Assembly: GCA_965240325.2 (NCBI GenBank)
Contig: OZ251222.1
Location: 1,488,001 to 1,552,000, forward strand
Reading direction: 5' to 3'
DNA length: 64,000 nt
DNA from: Rebecca billardiae RCC1528
Taxonomy: Eukaryota; Haptophyta
Numbering within the stretch: position 1 is the stretch's first letter; every line of letters starts with the position of its first letter. This document shows positions 11,301 to 21,846 of this stretch, in pieces. The notes below the pieces were generated by a model, which saw only the letters and a list, made by a program, of their open reading frames with translations, was not told where the DNA came from and made no database searches. A program made the position numbers and the translations under genes.

Positions 11301-13206
11301 GCGCGCTCTCGCCGATGCCGCCGGGCGTGCCCAAGAGCGCCTGCTCGGAGCCGCCATCGGCCGCGTGCCGCAAGATGCGCACGCGGAAGCCGCCGAGCGC
11401 GGCCGGCGGCGCGTCCGACGGCGCGGCATCGCCCGCGCGAGCGCCGGTGCCGAAATGCGTCAGGACGATCATGGGCGGCGGCTTCGGTGCGCGGCGCGCC
11501 TTCGCCTTGGGCGCGCGGGCGTGCGGCGTGGCGGCGTCGCTCGGCCCGCCAGCGTCTCCCGCGCCATCCGTGAGGTCGACGGTGGTGGTGTCTGCGGAAG
11601 CGGCGCCACCGGCCTCGGCCGCCGCCGGCGCCCCCGCGTCGCCGTCGTCGTCGACCAGCCAGCCCTCCTCCTCGTCGGACGCGGACCCCAGCTCGTCAGC
11701 GTCGTCGAGCTCGTCTGCCGAGTTGAGATCCTCGCCCTCGGGCTCGAGCTCCCACTCGGCCTCGCTGTCGTGCTCGTAGTCGAGCACGCCGCTCGTGTCA
11801 CGCGCGAGCGGCGTGCGCGCCGAAACCGCCGCCGGCCGCTTGGCGTGCGCCGTGCCAAAGCGCGGCGGGCGCACGTCCTCGTGGAACTGGCACAGCTTCA
11901 TGCGCGCGGTCTGCCAGCTCGCCTCGCGCTCGCGCACGGCGCGCGCGCGCGCGCGGTCGGCCGCGCGCGCGCGGCGGGCGGCCGCCCGCACGGCGTCGAG
12001 GCTGGCGGCGGGCGCGGTGGCGGTGCTCGCGTCCGCGGCCGGCCCGACGCGCGCCGCGCGCGCAGCGGCGGGCAGCGGCGGCGCGAGCACGGTGAACGGC
12101 TCGAGCGAGAAGGGCCGCAGCTCGCCGCGGCGCAGCTTGATCGCGCGTAGCGGCCCGGCCAGCTCTTCGGCCGCGGCCGGCGCCCCGCCGCTCGCGCCGG
12201 TCGGCGTGCGCTGCTGCGCGCAGCCCGCGCCGCCCCGCGCCGCGGCGGTGGGCGTCTCGGCCTGCGGCGGTGCGGGCTTGGGCTGCGTGAACCAGTTGGT
12301 GATGCTCTGGCGCTTCTTCGACTTCTCGAGCTCCTCCTCCCGCGCGCGCTTCTGCCGCTCCTTCTCCTCCTCCGCGGCGCGGCGCGCCGCCTCCTTCTGC
12401 AGCCGCTCCTCCTCGCGCTTCTGCTGCTCCGCCAGCCTGGCCGCCTCCCTGGCCGCCTCCTTCTCCCTGCGCTCCTCCTCCCTCTGCAGGCGCGCCGCCT
12501 CCTTGGCCGCCTCCTTCGCCAGCCGCTCCTCCTCCTTCTTCTGCTGCTCCGCCGCCTTGGCCGCCTCCTTCGCCTCGCGCTCCGCCTCCTTCTGCCGCCG
12601 CGCCGCCTCCTTCGCCTCCTCCTTCTGCCTGCGCTCGGCCGCCTTCTTGTGCTTCTCAGCCTGCGCAGCGGCGGCAGCGGCGCGCGTGCGCGCGCCGCGC
12701 GTCAGCCGCTGCAACCCTCGCGCGGGCACGGCGCACGCGCCCGAGCCCGCGGCGGCATGGGGGGCGCGGGGGTTTCGCGCGCGCACCTCCTTCTCCTCCT
12801 CTCGTCGGCGCTTCTCCGCGAGCTTGCGCTCGCGTTCCGCCGCCTTCTCAGCCGCGCTCAGCTTTGGCTTGGCCTTGCTCGGCGCCGCTCCGGCAGCGTT
12901 CGGCGCGTTGACGTCACAGCTGCCGGCACGAGCGTCATCCTCGTCATCGGAGAGGGCGATCACGACGGCGGGCGCTAGCTGCCCACGCGCCGCTCCGGCT
13001 GCAGGCGTCTCGCTTGCGTCAGCGCTGCTCGCATCAGCAACGCGCACCGTGCGCGCCCCGCTTTGCTCGGCCGCGTCTGGCCGCAGCCGCTTGTGAGGCG
13101 TGATGGACCCTGGGCCGCCAGCCTCGCCGTGCTCCGACGGCAGCGCACGCTTGGCCTCCGCGCCCGCGGGCCGCTCACCACCAACCACCGCGCACTCAGC
13201 GCTCAT
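8347..13206 (-). CDS. CHAF1A-like: Chromatin assembly factor 1 large subunit (p150-like) with helical-repeat C-terminal extension
   Basis: CAF-1 large subunit, which deposits H3-H4 behind replication forks through PCNA. Exons (minus): 13206-12787, 12660-9222, 9062-8977, 8837-8714, 8573-8347; introns 126, 159, 139 and 140 bp; 1431 aa in one frame. A KER-type Lys/Glu/Arg-rich coiled coil spans about 120-255. It is followed by a PIP-like PCNA motif, RQSITNWFTQPK, matching the KAEITRFFQKPK pattern of animal p150. The family signature FHEDVRPPRFGT lies near 398, then DYEHDSEAEWELEPEGEDL near 435-455 and EEEGWLVDDDG. A winged-helix-like segment (TPELLLLVHQSTAG, LSKLSTERKI) is near 640-710. SUMO-interaction-like VVIALSDDE and VDLTD motifs occur. 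From about 1125 to the end lies an extra helix-rich HEAT-like domain not known from p150. The large central exon is uninterrupted between the CAF-1 part and this domain. Confidence 0.92.
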
Positions 13207-13499
13207 CCTCGCCGCGACCCGCGCACGCTATCCTCGCGCACGCTACCCTCGCGCGCCGAGCTCGGAGTCGTGGGAGACCGTTTGTCACCGCCTGTCCGGA
13301 CGCCGCCGCTGCTCGGCGTCAGAACCGTATATTCAGCGGCGGAGCCAACGGCCGGTCGGCTCCAGCATCCACCGGACCTTTCAAAAAAGCCGCAGCTCCC
13401 GTTGGTCGCGAGCTGGTGACGACGACGCAGCGCTCGTCACGAAGCTGAAAGCGATCTTCTCGGCGTGGCAGGCACTGCAAGAGAACGTTGGTCACAGTC
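13207..13499. promoter_or_regulatory. Shared promoter between divergent CAF-1 and pseudokinase genes
   Basis: 293 bp between two start codons pointing apart. It has tandem CTCGCGCACGCTA-like repeats at 13222-13255 and the motif TCCGGACG at 13295-13302. No TATA box is obvious. Confidence 0.5.
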
Positions 13500-16400
13500 A
13501 TGTCCTTCACCGGCGCGCTGCTCGGGCGCCGCCCAATCGTCCCGCGCGTGGAGGCCGAGGGGCATGGCGAGAGCGGCGCGGCACTCCCGCCACGGCGGCT
13601 ACTCGCTGCGTTCGAGGAGCTCTCGCGCGTGCGCCTCGGCGTGGTGCACGTGATCGATGCGCGGCGCCGTGGCGATTGCGCGCGCGTGCGCATCCGTGCG
13701 TTTGACATGGCGCACCTCGACAGCGACGCCAAGGTGCGCGCGCGCGCGCGGCGCGCGGGGCATGTGGTATGTGTGCATCTACGCCAGCTTGCGCTCACCC
13801 GCCGCGTTGCCGGCGCGCGCGACGCATCGACACACAGGCTCGTGCCGAGGGCGAGGTCGCGGCTCTGTGCGCGCTGCCAGCCGACGCGCACCTCCAGCGA
13901 GTGCTCGAGTGGTTTGTCGACGGCGACGCGCTGTACGTGGTCTCGGAGGCGAGCTCGTGGACGAGTCTCGCCGACTTGATCACCCGCTTCGCGGGGGAGC
14001 TCACGCCAGAGCGCCTCGTGTGGCAGCTGCTGCGGCAGTGCGGTTCGGCTCTGCTTCGGCTGCACGGCCGCGGCCTCGAGCACGGCGGCGTGCAGCCTGG
14101 CTGCCTCTTCGTGCACGGTGCGGCGCCGCGCGCGTGTGGGCCGCCCATCACGCGCGACTGTCGCTCACCGACGCATTTCTCGCCCCACCCGCCCCACGCC
14201 ACGCCTCGCCCGGCTCGGCAGAGGCGCCCGGCACCGCTCTGGAGTCGCTCGAGCTCACCCTCCGGCTTGGCGACTGCGGGCTGGCGCGCCTGCGCCGTGC
14301 GGCGCAGGCGCACGGCCAGGACGCACCGGACGCGCAGCTGTATGCATCCCCGGAGGATGACGACGGCTTCGGCCCGAGCGCACCCGCGGACATGTGGGCG
14401 CTCGGCTGTGTGGCATACGAGCTGGCCGCGGGCCGGCCGCCTTTCCTCGGCGTCAGCGCGGACGCGCTCGCGCGCAGGCGCGCGACAGAGCCGCCACCTG
14501 CTCTGCCGACGCGCTACTCCGCGGCGCTGCGCGAGCTCGTGGGCGAGCTGCTCGACAAGGCGCCTGCGCGACGCCCCACAGCCGCCGACGTGCTCGCGCG
14601 CAGCTTCGACGCGGAGGCGCCGCCGCCGCGGCGGCACGGCGCAGCGGCCGGAGCAGCAGCCGAGTCTGAGCACGCGGGCGGCCGAGCGAGCGCGACGCCG
14701 ACGGCGAGCACCGCCGTCTCGCCCGCCGCTGAGCGCCGGGCGGCGCCACGCACCGCGCGCGCTCGGCTACCACTCGGCGAGCTACTGGACGGCTCGCCGC
14801 TCTCCTCGCCGCCGCACTCGCGCCTGCCCAGCCGCTCAGACACGCCCAGCTCGCCGCTCTCGCCGCCCTCTCCCGCAGCGCAAGCTGCGCGCGCCGGGCA
14901 CCGGGCTGGGCAGGCCATGGAGGAGGACGAGGAGGAGGAGGAGGAGACGACGGACGACGACGAGGAGGAGGATGACGACGACGACATTCTCGCCTCCGCC
15001 GACGCGCGCACATTGCGCGCTGCGCTCGCCGAGCGCCAACGCCGTCGCGTGCACGCAGGCGCACCGGCCAGCGTGGGCCGGCCGCCCTCCCAGCCGGCCG
15101 CCCAGCCGGCCGCCCCCGAGCAGCACGACGGCAGCGCCGCCGCCCTCGAGGCGATGCGGGTGCGCAACGAGGCGCTCGAGGCGGAGCTGGCGTCACACCG
15201 CCAGGCGAGCGCGCGCCAGCTGCTCGCCGCCGCCGACCAACGCTCCGCGGCTCTCGAGGGCGCGGCTGCGCTCACCGCGGCGCGCCTTGCGCTCGCACAG
15301 CGCGAGGAGGCGCTGCGCGCGGCCGAGCTGGCGCTGGCGCGCAAGCAGGCGGCGCTCTCGCCACACGCGGGCCGCGCCGCCGGCACCGACGGCGGCTCGG
15401 AGCTGCTCACGCGCTCCGAGCTGCTACCTGAGCTGCCACTCAGGCCCACATCCGCACCGCCCGACGGCTCGCACGCCTTCGCGCCGAGCCATGCGCACTC
15501 GCCCCCGCCCCGCAAGGCAGCTGCTGCGCCTTCGAGCGCGAGCGCGCGCGCGCGCCCTGCTGGGCACGGACTGGCGCGGCCTGCCCCGCCGTCGCCCGCC
15601 ACGGCGGCTGTGGCGCGCGAGGATCGCCCCATCGTCGCCTCACCCGCCGTGCACGCGCACGTGCCGAAGACGCCGGTCGGCTCTGCGGCCGGCTCTCCCG
15701 CCCACTCAGCCGTGCAGGCGGCGCATTCGGCCTCGCGCGCCCACGTTCGCGCCGCCTCTGCGAGGACGGGTGCCGCCTCTCAGCCGGCCGATCATCGCGC
15801 CGAGCCGGGCAGTGCGGGGCGGCATACGCAGGCAGCCTGGCGAGCGACTGCAAGCTCGGCCGCTCGGGCGCAGGCAGCGCGTGCCAAGCTCGAGGCTGCA
15901 GCCGCGGGCGAGCCCGCCGCGCGCGCTGCCTGGCCCGCCTCGCCGCGCGCCTGCAGCGCGACGTCGGGCGCATCGGTGGGCGCCTCCGACCCGCGCACCG
16001 CCTCCGCCTGCCTGGCGATCGCCGCCTCCGGCTCTCTGCTCCGCTCGCCGCGGGCGCAGGCTCTGGTGTCAGCGGGCACGCCCGCGCATGAGCGCGGGCA
16101 CAGCACGCCGCGCGCGTCGCAAGGCGCGCCAGCCGGCGCGCGCATGGCGCGGCAGCACTCGCCCAGCGCCGCGCTGGCGCGCACCTCGCCGCGCGGCGCC
16201 ATGGCCCAGCAGCAGCGTGCTCGCGGCGGCGCCGCCCCATCGTCGGCGCGCGTCTCCACGCCCGCGCTAGCCGCGAGCCCGGCAAGCCGCGCGCGCACGG
16301 CTCGCGCGGTCGCTCGACCGGGCTCCGGCGCGCGAGGCGCCCTCAAGCAAGCGTCGAGGGCGACAGACGAGCCGTCCATCCAGCAGCGCGCACAGCAGGC

Positions 16401-16752
16401 AGCTCCGCACAGGCTGGTCAGCTCGGAGGACGCAACCGACGCAGGCCACGCGACGCCTGACGGCACGCCTTCCGGACGGCCGCGGGCGGCGAACGCGCGC
16501 TTCCGGCAGCTCATGGCTGCCGAGGCGCAGCGCGTGAGCGACGAGGCGAGGTGTGTTGTCCTCGCGGCGGCGGCCAACTCCCAACCGTCGACGCCCGGCA
16601 TGCTCACGCCGGAGCGCGCCACCAAACCCACTGCCGGCGATGGTCCCGCGCCAAGCAGCCCTGCGGAAGCGGCCGTTCACGAGCTGCGCCAGCTCAGGCT
16701 CGAGCGCAAGCTCCTGGAGCAGTCTCAGCGCGCTGCCGCCGCGACTACCTAG
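13500..16752 (+). CDS. NEK-like pseudokinase with long disordered, coiled-coil tail
   Basis: Three exons: 13500-13733, 13838-14117, 14222-16752; introns 104 and 104 bp; 1014 aa. The fold follows a protein kinase: VRIRAFDM (VAIK position), ALYVVSEASSW (hinge), LHGRGLEHGGVQPGC (catalytic loop), LRLGDCGLARL (DFG loop), YASPE, and ADMWALGCVAYELAAGRPPF (F-helix). Key residues are changed: the ATP lysine is Arg66, the HRD aspartate is Gly162 and the loop asparagine is Cys167. The metal-binding Asp189 remains. No Gly-rich loop is visible. It is therefore probably catalytically dead. After residue ~300 come Ser/Pro-rich sequence, an acidic run (EEDEEEEEETTDDDEEE), an Ala/Gln coiled coil around 500-580, and a basic disordered tail. 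Placement next to NEK-like kinases is by general pattern, not by alignment. Confidence 0.8.
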
Positions 16753-17694
<942 letters not shown>

Positions 17695-18162
17695 TTACCA
17701 TTCATCCGCCTGCTCTTCGCCTTCGTGCTGGCTGTGCGATTCAGCATGAGCTGCCGAGGCTTGTTTGAGGGTCCGGAAACGCTGCCCGGAGGGTGACACG
17801 TACACCTTGCTCTTGCCACTGAGCTCAATCGTCCAGCCGCTGGCCTCAAGCGCATGCGCGAGCGAGCGCTTGCGTGAGCCACCTTCAGTGCCTTTATGCG
17901 CGAGCGAATCAGCGATTTGCGCCGGCATGCTGATACTGCCGTCGCACATGCGCTCCACATTCCGGAGCGAATGTCGGTGCACGGCAGCGGCTTTCACCTG
18001 CAGCTGGGTAATTGCCGGCATCCCATCAAAGGTGTCGGATAAGGCAGCGTGTTGCAGTTCCGGGACGGCAAGCTGGCGGCATGCTCGGAGATGTGCCGAC
18101 GTGAAGTGATCCGATTGGCGGAACTCTCGCAGCACGGCGATGCGCTGGCTGGGCTGGGCCAT
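17695..18162 (-). CDS. Small protein with methyl-CpG-binding-domain-like (MBD/TAM) motif
   Basis: 155 aa from the ATG at 18162. The C-terminal part reads ALEASGWTIELSGKSKVYVS followed by PSGQRFRTLKQ. This matches the MBD pattern of a GW start, a short hairpin, a (V)Y-S-P-x-G core and an (K/R)F-R end. The family's usual function is binding methylated DNA. The N-terminal 70 residues show no known domain, and the tail is His/Glu/Gln-rich (HSQHEGEEQADEW). The frame stays open upstream to 18726 but overlaps the neighbouring gene there, so the first ATG outside that gene was chosen. The domain call is by motif only. It may be a divergent MBD. Confidence 0.55.
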   Translation of the reverse strand: MAQPSQRIAVLREFRQSDHFTSAHLRACRQLAVPELQHAALSDTFDGMPAITQLQVKAAAVHRHSLRNVERMCDGSISMPAQIADSLAHKGTEGGSRKRSLAHALEASGWTIELSGKSKVYVSPSGQRFRTLKQASAAHAESHSQHEGEEQADEW

Positions 18163-18345
18163 GACAGCAGCTCGTCGCGCAGCAAGCTTCGCAGGGCGGG
18201 CACGCACTAGACGGCGGCAGCGTCGTTCGCGGGGCCGCGGCACCGGTGGCGAGTCAATCCGGATTCCGGAGTCCGGACGCTTCAGCGGCTTTGTACCTTG
18301 CAAAGCCGCTAACCGTCGTCGCCTTCGGGTACTTCCTGCTTTTCG
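18163..18345. promoter_or_regulatory. Shared promoter with hairpin between MBD-like and TcdA genes
   Basis: 183 bp between divergent starts. It holds three TCCGGA copies (the last extending to TCCGGACG at 18272-18279) and a perfect hairpin at 18284-18310 with 10-bp arms AGCGGCTTTG and a 7-nt loop. Confidence 0.5.
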
Positions 18346-19341
18346 ATGGCGCCGCGGGTTGCCACGTGGCTGCCGTGTGTACTCGCCCTGGCGCGGGTCG
18401 ACCAGCAGGCCTACGCTTGCTCTCCGGCGCACGTTTCGGAGCACAGCCTCCGCTTCCGTGGCGTTAGCGGGCTGTATGGCGAACATGCGCTGAGGCGCTT
18501 CGAAGCTGCACACGTAGCAGTGGTTGGTGTCGGCGGCGTCGGCGGGTGGACGGCTGAGGCGCTCGCACGAACTGGGATTGGCGCGATCACGCTGATCGAC
18601 TTGGACGAGGTGTGCATCTCGAACACAAATCGCCAGCTCCCGGCGATGCTCAACACCATCGGTCGCCCGAAAACAAGCGTGCTTGCGGAGCGCATCTTGC
18701 AAATCAACCCGGGCTGTCGCGTGCACGAGGTCGCAGAATGGCTCACTGCGGAGACCGTCGACAGATTGCTTCTGCGCGCGGCTGAGCCGCTCGATGCCGT
18801 CGTCGACGCCATCGATGACGTTGCTGATAAATGCGCGCTGATCGACGCCTGCGTGCGCACCGGCTTACCGGTCGTCACGGCCGGCGGCGCTGGAGGCAAG
18901 CGCGACGCATCAATGGTGCATGCGGTCGACCTTGCACACGTGGCAAACGACCCACTGCTCAAGCAGGTGAGACGGACGCTGCGCAAGGAGTACGGCTTCC
19001 CGCCCGCGGAGCCTCGTGGCCGCGGCCGCGAGTGGGGTCTCTCGTGCGTGTCATCGAAGGAGCCTCCAGCCGCGCGCCGGGCAGGGAACGACTGCGACAG
19101 CTTTGGCACGTCGTGCGCGGTGACGGGCGTCTTTGGCTTCACGCTGGCGAGCATCCTCGCAGGACTGCTCGCGGCAGAGGCCGATGAGGTTCGCGTCGCG
19201 TCCGCGGGGCCCTCGAAGGTCGAGGATTCGGCGCTCCACGGCTATTCGACGCAAGCGACGAGCCAGCGGCGAGACGATTTGTACGCCGGCCTGCGCGCTC
19301 GATGCAGTGGCAGTGCCAGTGGCGGCACTGGGCAGTGCTAA
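18346..19341 (+). CDS. tcdA: tRNA threonylcarbamoyladenosine dehydratase (TcdA/CsdL, ThiF/E1-like fold)
   Basis: 331 aa, no intron. The family uses ATP to cyclise t6A37 of ANN-decoding tRNAs to ct6A. Visible motifs: RFRGVSGLYGEHALRRF lead-in; nucleotide loop GVGGVGGW at 61-68; LIDLDEVCISNTNRQ at 83-97 with the Asp, Asn and Arg used for ATP; VVDAIDDVADK near 152-162; GGAGGKRDAS near 178; and SCAVTGVFGFTLASI near 260. The N-terminus (MAPRVATWLPCVLALARV) is hydrophobic with few acids and could target mitochondria, as in yeast Tcd proteins. Length is slightly above bacterial TcdA. The start is the only ATG before the conserved part. Confidence 0.93.
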   Translation: MAPRVATWLPCVLALARVDQQAYACSPAHVSEHSLRFRGVSGLYGEHALRRFEAAHVAVVGVGGVGGWTAEALARTGIGAITLIDLDEVCISNTNRQLPAMLNTIGRPKTSVLAERILQINPGCRVHEVAEWLTAETVDRLLLRAAEPLDAVVDAIDDVADKCALIDACVRTGLPVVTAGGAGGKRDASMVHAVDLAHVANDPLLKQVRRTLRKEYGFPPAEPRGRGREWGLSCVSSKEPPAARRAGNDCDSFGTSCAVTGVFGFTLASILAGLLAAEADEVRVASAGPSKVEDSALHGYSTQATSQRRDDLYAGLRARCSGSASGGTGQC

Positions 19342-20160
19342 TGGCTAAGCTGGCACCACGTACAGCATCGTAGCAGGATTGAGGATTCGATCAGGAGTAG
19401 CAGTCGTCTGCTTCTTGCAGCGCTATCTCTCTCTCTCTCTCTCGTCTCTGCTCTCTCTCTCGGCACTCTGCGATGTAATACAGCATATGCACTGCCACTT
19501 GCGTAACACTATATAACAGTCGAGGATCTGCATTTTATTATGGCCCGCGGTGCAGGGCGGAGCGCGTAGCGTGGAGCCCCGCCGGGGGCCCTCACTACGT
19601 TGTCAAAAAGATCTTTTGATCAAAGAAAAGGGGACGGGGGACGATTTTGAGGGCTGTTGGAGGGTGAGTTTTCGCTTTTTCGAGGGGTTCATTCGCCCAT
19701 TGCTCTGCATTAGCAAGACGCGATTGACGAAATAGCCGCGCCCGGGCCATTCCGCATAAGTCGATGGACGGACGTGCATTTGTCAGTATATCTGGGTGAA
19801 CGAATCTGCGATTTGTTGTAAATCTTCATAGCATATTGCCAAATAGGACGAGGACCCAAGCGCTTGGGTCCTCGTCCTATTTGGCGCGTGGGTGCGGGCT
19901 GAGGGCTCCTGGCAAAAAGTCTTCGTCAAGTACTCAACTTTACTAACGACGAACCTTTGCGCGCTGCCAAATTACTCAACTTTACACCTAATAATGACCC
20001 CAGTGGGCGGAAATGGCCATATCTCCAGGAGATCGGGAGTACTCACACGTGTGAGTCATGTTTCGTCCTTTTTTCCGAGACGTTGATTGGTCAAACGCTC
20101 AGCATTCTATGTCCACAATTCCATATCGACACAACACAACTCGAGACAACCTTCACTTTC
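19342..20160. other. Intergenic region with CT microsatellites and a large palindrome
   Basis: (CT)n runs at 19426-19461. A stretch at 19625-19685 (GGGGACGATTTTGAGGGC) recurs near 50955. The palindrome at 19838-19885 is listed separately. ACTCACACGTGTGAGT (about 20039-20054) is a second, 16-bp palindrome. No gene seen. Confidence 0.6.
19838..19885. repeat. Perfect 48-bp palindrome without loop
   Basis: 24-bp arms with no mismatch, centred between 19861 and 19862; the core is AGGACCCAAGCGCTTGGGTC. Such a site can extrude a cruciform, serve as a dimeric protein site, or be a remnant of a foldback insertion. Confidence 0.95.
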
Positions 20161-21540
20161 GAGCGGGCGAAAGGAGCTTTGCCTTCGGACCCGCAGGCAT
20201 ATGCGTTCTCGCTGGCACGCGGCGCGCGCTGCCGCTCGCCGCCGCTGCGCTCGATGCGAGCGCGGCCGCCGCCGCGGCAGCGCGCGGGCCGGGCGGCTGC
20301 GAGGACCCGGGCGCGCTCGTGCGCAAGCGGCGGCGCCCGGTGGGCGGCGCGGCGGCGCCCGCCGACGCGCACGGCAAGAGCGAAGGCTGCGGTGCGCTGA
20401 GTGACGCCGAGGTGGAGGCCGCGGCCAGCGAGCTCGCGCGGCCCGGCGCGCGCGCGGTGCGGCTCGGGCTGGGGCACGAGGCGCGGACGGCGGCGCGCTC
20501 GGCGGCACCGGCGCGCTGGATGCGCTCGCCTGCCCGCTCGCGCGGCACGCGGCTGCGAGGCGCAGCGCGAGCCGCCGGGCTAGGCCGCGTGCGCCGAGGC
20601 GGGCGAGACGCTCGGCGTGCTCGGCGGCGCGCTCGGCATCACGGCGCGCTGCTGGCGGCGCTGCTCGCGTGCCCTTCCATCGTCTCGCTCGCCACATCCG
20701 CCGCGACGGAGCAGTCCAGCAGCAGCACCGTTTCCGGCATGCGCACGCTGGCGCTCGCGCACGCCAACTGCGAGTGCGGAGGCGCTGGGCGCCGAGCTGG
20801 CGAAGCGCGGCGCCGAGCTCGACGCGCTGCGCGACGCGGCGACGGACGCGCTGCCGCTGGGCGCGCGTGGCGCCCTCGTCGCGACGCCCCGTGCAGCAGC
20901 TCGAGCAGCCAGCTGTGGAGTAGACGGCCGTCGAGGCGATCGGCGCCGGGTGCCAGCGCGCACGGGCTCAGCCCGTGCCGCTGGCTCGGGCCGCCGCAGC
21001 CGTCTTCGAGGCCGACGCGGCGGAGGAGGCGGCGGGCGAGCTGACGGCGGCGCGGTCCGGCGGTGGAGCAGGCGCGCACGCGCGGCGGCAGGCGCGACGC
21101 GCCGCTCGCCTCGTTCCACCCCGAGCTCCGCTCGGTCTCGGTGCGCGGCTGCCGGTAGCGCAGGCCGGGGCAGCACTGCGTGGCGCGCGCTCTCGCTCCG
21201 TCTGCCGGCACGAGGTGCGCCGGCTGAGTGAGCGACCAGCGGCCCGTCGTCGAGCGCATGGCGCCGCGCGAGCACCTCAAGCAGACTGTGCGCCCGCACG
21301 CGCGCACGCGCCGGCCCGCGCCGCGCGGCGCCTATCGCCCTGCCTGCGCGCGCGCGCCGCCCCGCGGCGGCCGCTTCCCCGCGCGGCGGCCCGCCGGCGA
21401 CAGTCCTCGGCCCGCCGGCCCGGTGGGCGGCAACTGAGTTGTGGCGGTGGCAGCTCCGAGGCGAACGAACTGTTACACATGATTGTCCGACTGAGACAGC
21501 ACTCAGCAGCCGACGGAGGGTGCACCGCGGTCCCCTAACT
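20161..21540 (+). pseudogene. Ala-rich coding-like region with shifting frames
   Basis: No family recognised. Plausible helical protein text appears in changing plus-strand frames: FAFGPAGICVLAGTRRALPL then SDAEVEAAASELARPGARAV (20165-20460), then LALAHANCE, then ALGAELAKRGAELDALRDAA (20780-20850), then ARAAAAVFEADAAEEAAGEL (20985-21050). Stops and frame changes separate them, and good splice sites joining them were not found. It is either a decayed gene or one with unusual introns. Confidence 0.3.
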
Positions 21541-21682
21541 GCGTTGGTTCTACGGAAGGACCGCGGAACGCGGTCATTTATAATTGCTGAATCACGACTA
21601 CGGACTAACAGACTACAGTCTCCGTAACTACGTACACGCTAACAGTCTCATGCGCGCAGCTATATATATATCAGATATCTCG

Positions 21683-21714
<32 letters not shown>

Positions 21715-21846
21715 AGCTCAGACAACTGTCAACTGCGCTGCCAGAGCTAGCTGCTGCCTGCTGCCCGTGCTGGGCCTGGTGTGGTGATCGGGGCGCCACC
21801 CGGGCCAAGGGGGAGGGGGGGCTGTTGAGCTGGCGGACGGGCCTCG
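21541..21846. repeat. Short intergenic space with (CT)n and TA microsatellites
   Basis: TATATATATATC at 21661-21671 and an uninterrupted CT run at about 21686-21714, just past the kinesin 3' end. Confidence 0.85.

Noticed and set aside
17695-18726. 343-residue minus protein using the full open frame
   Set aside because: Its N-terminal half overlaps the TcdA gene and reads as Arg-rich shadow; only the part after the ATG at 18162 has protein character.
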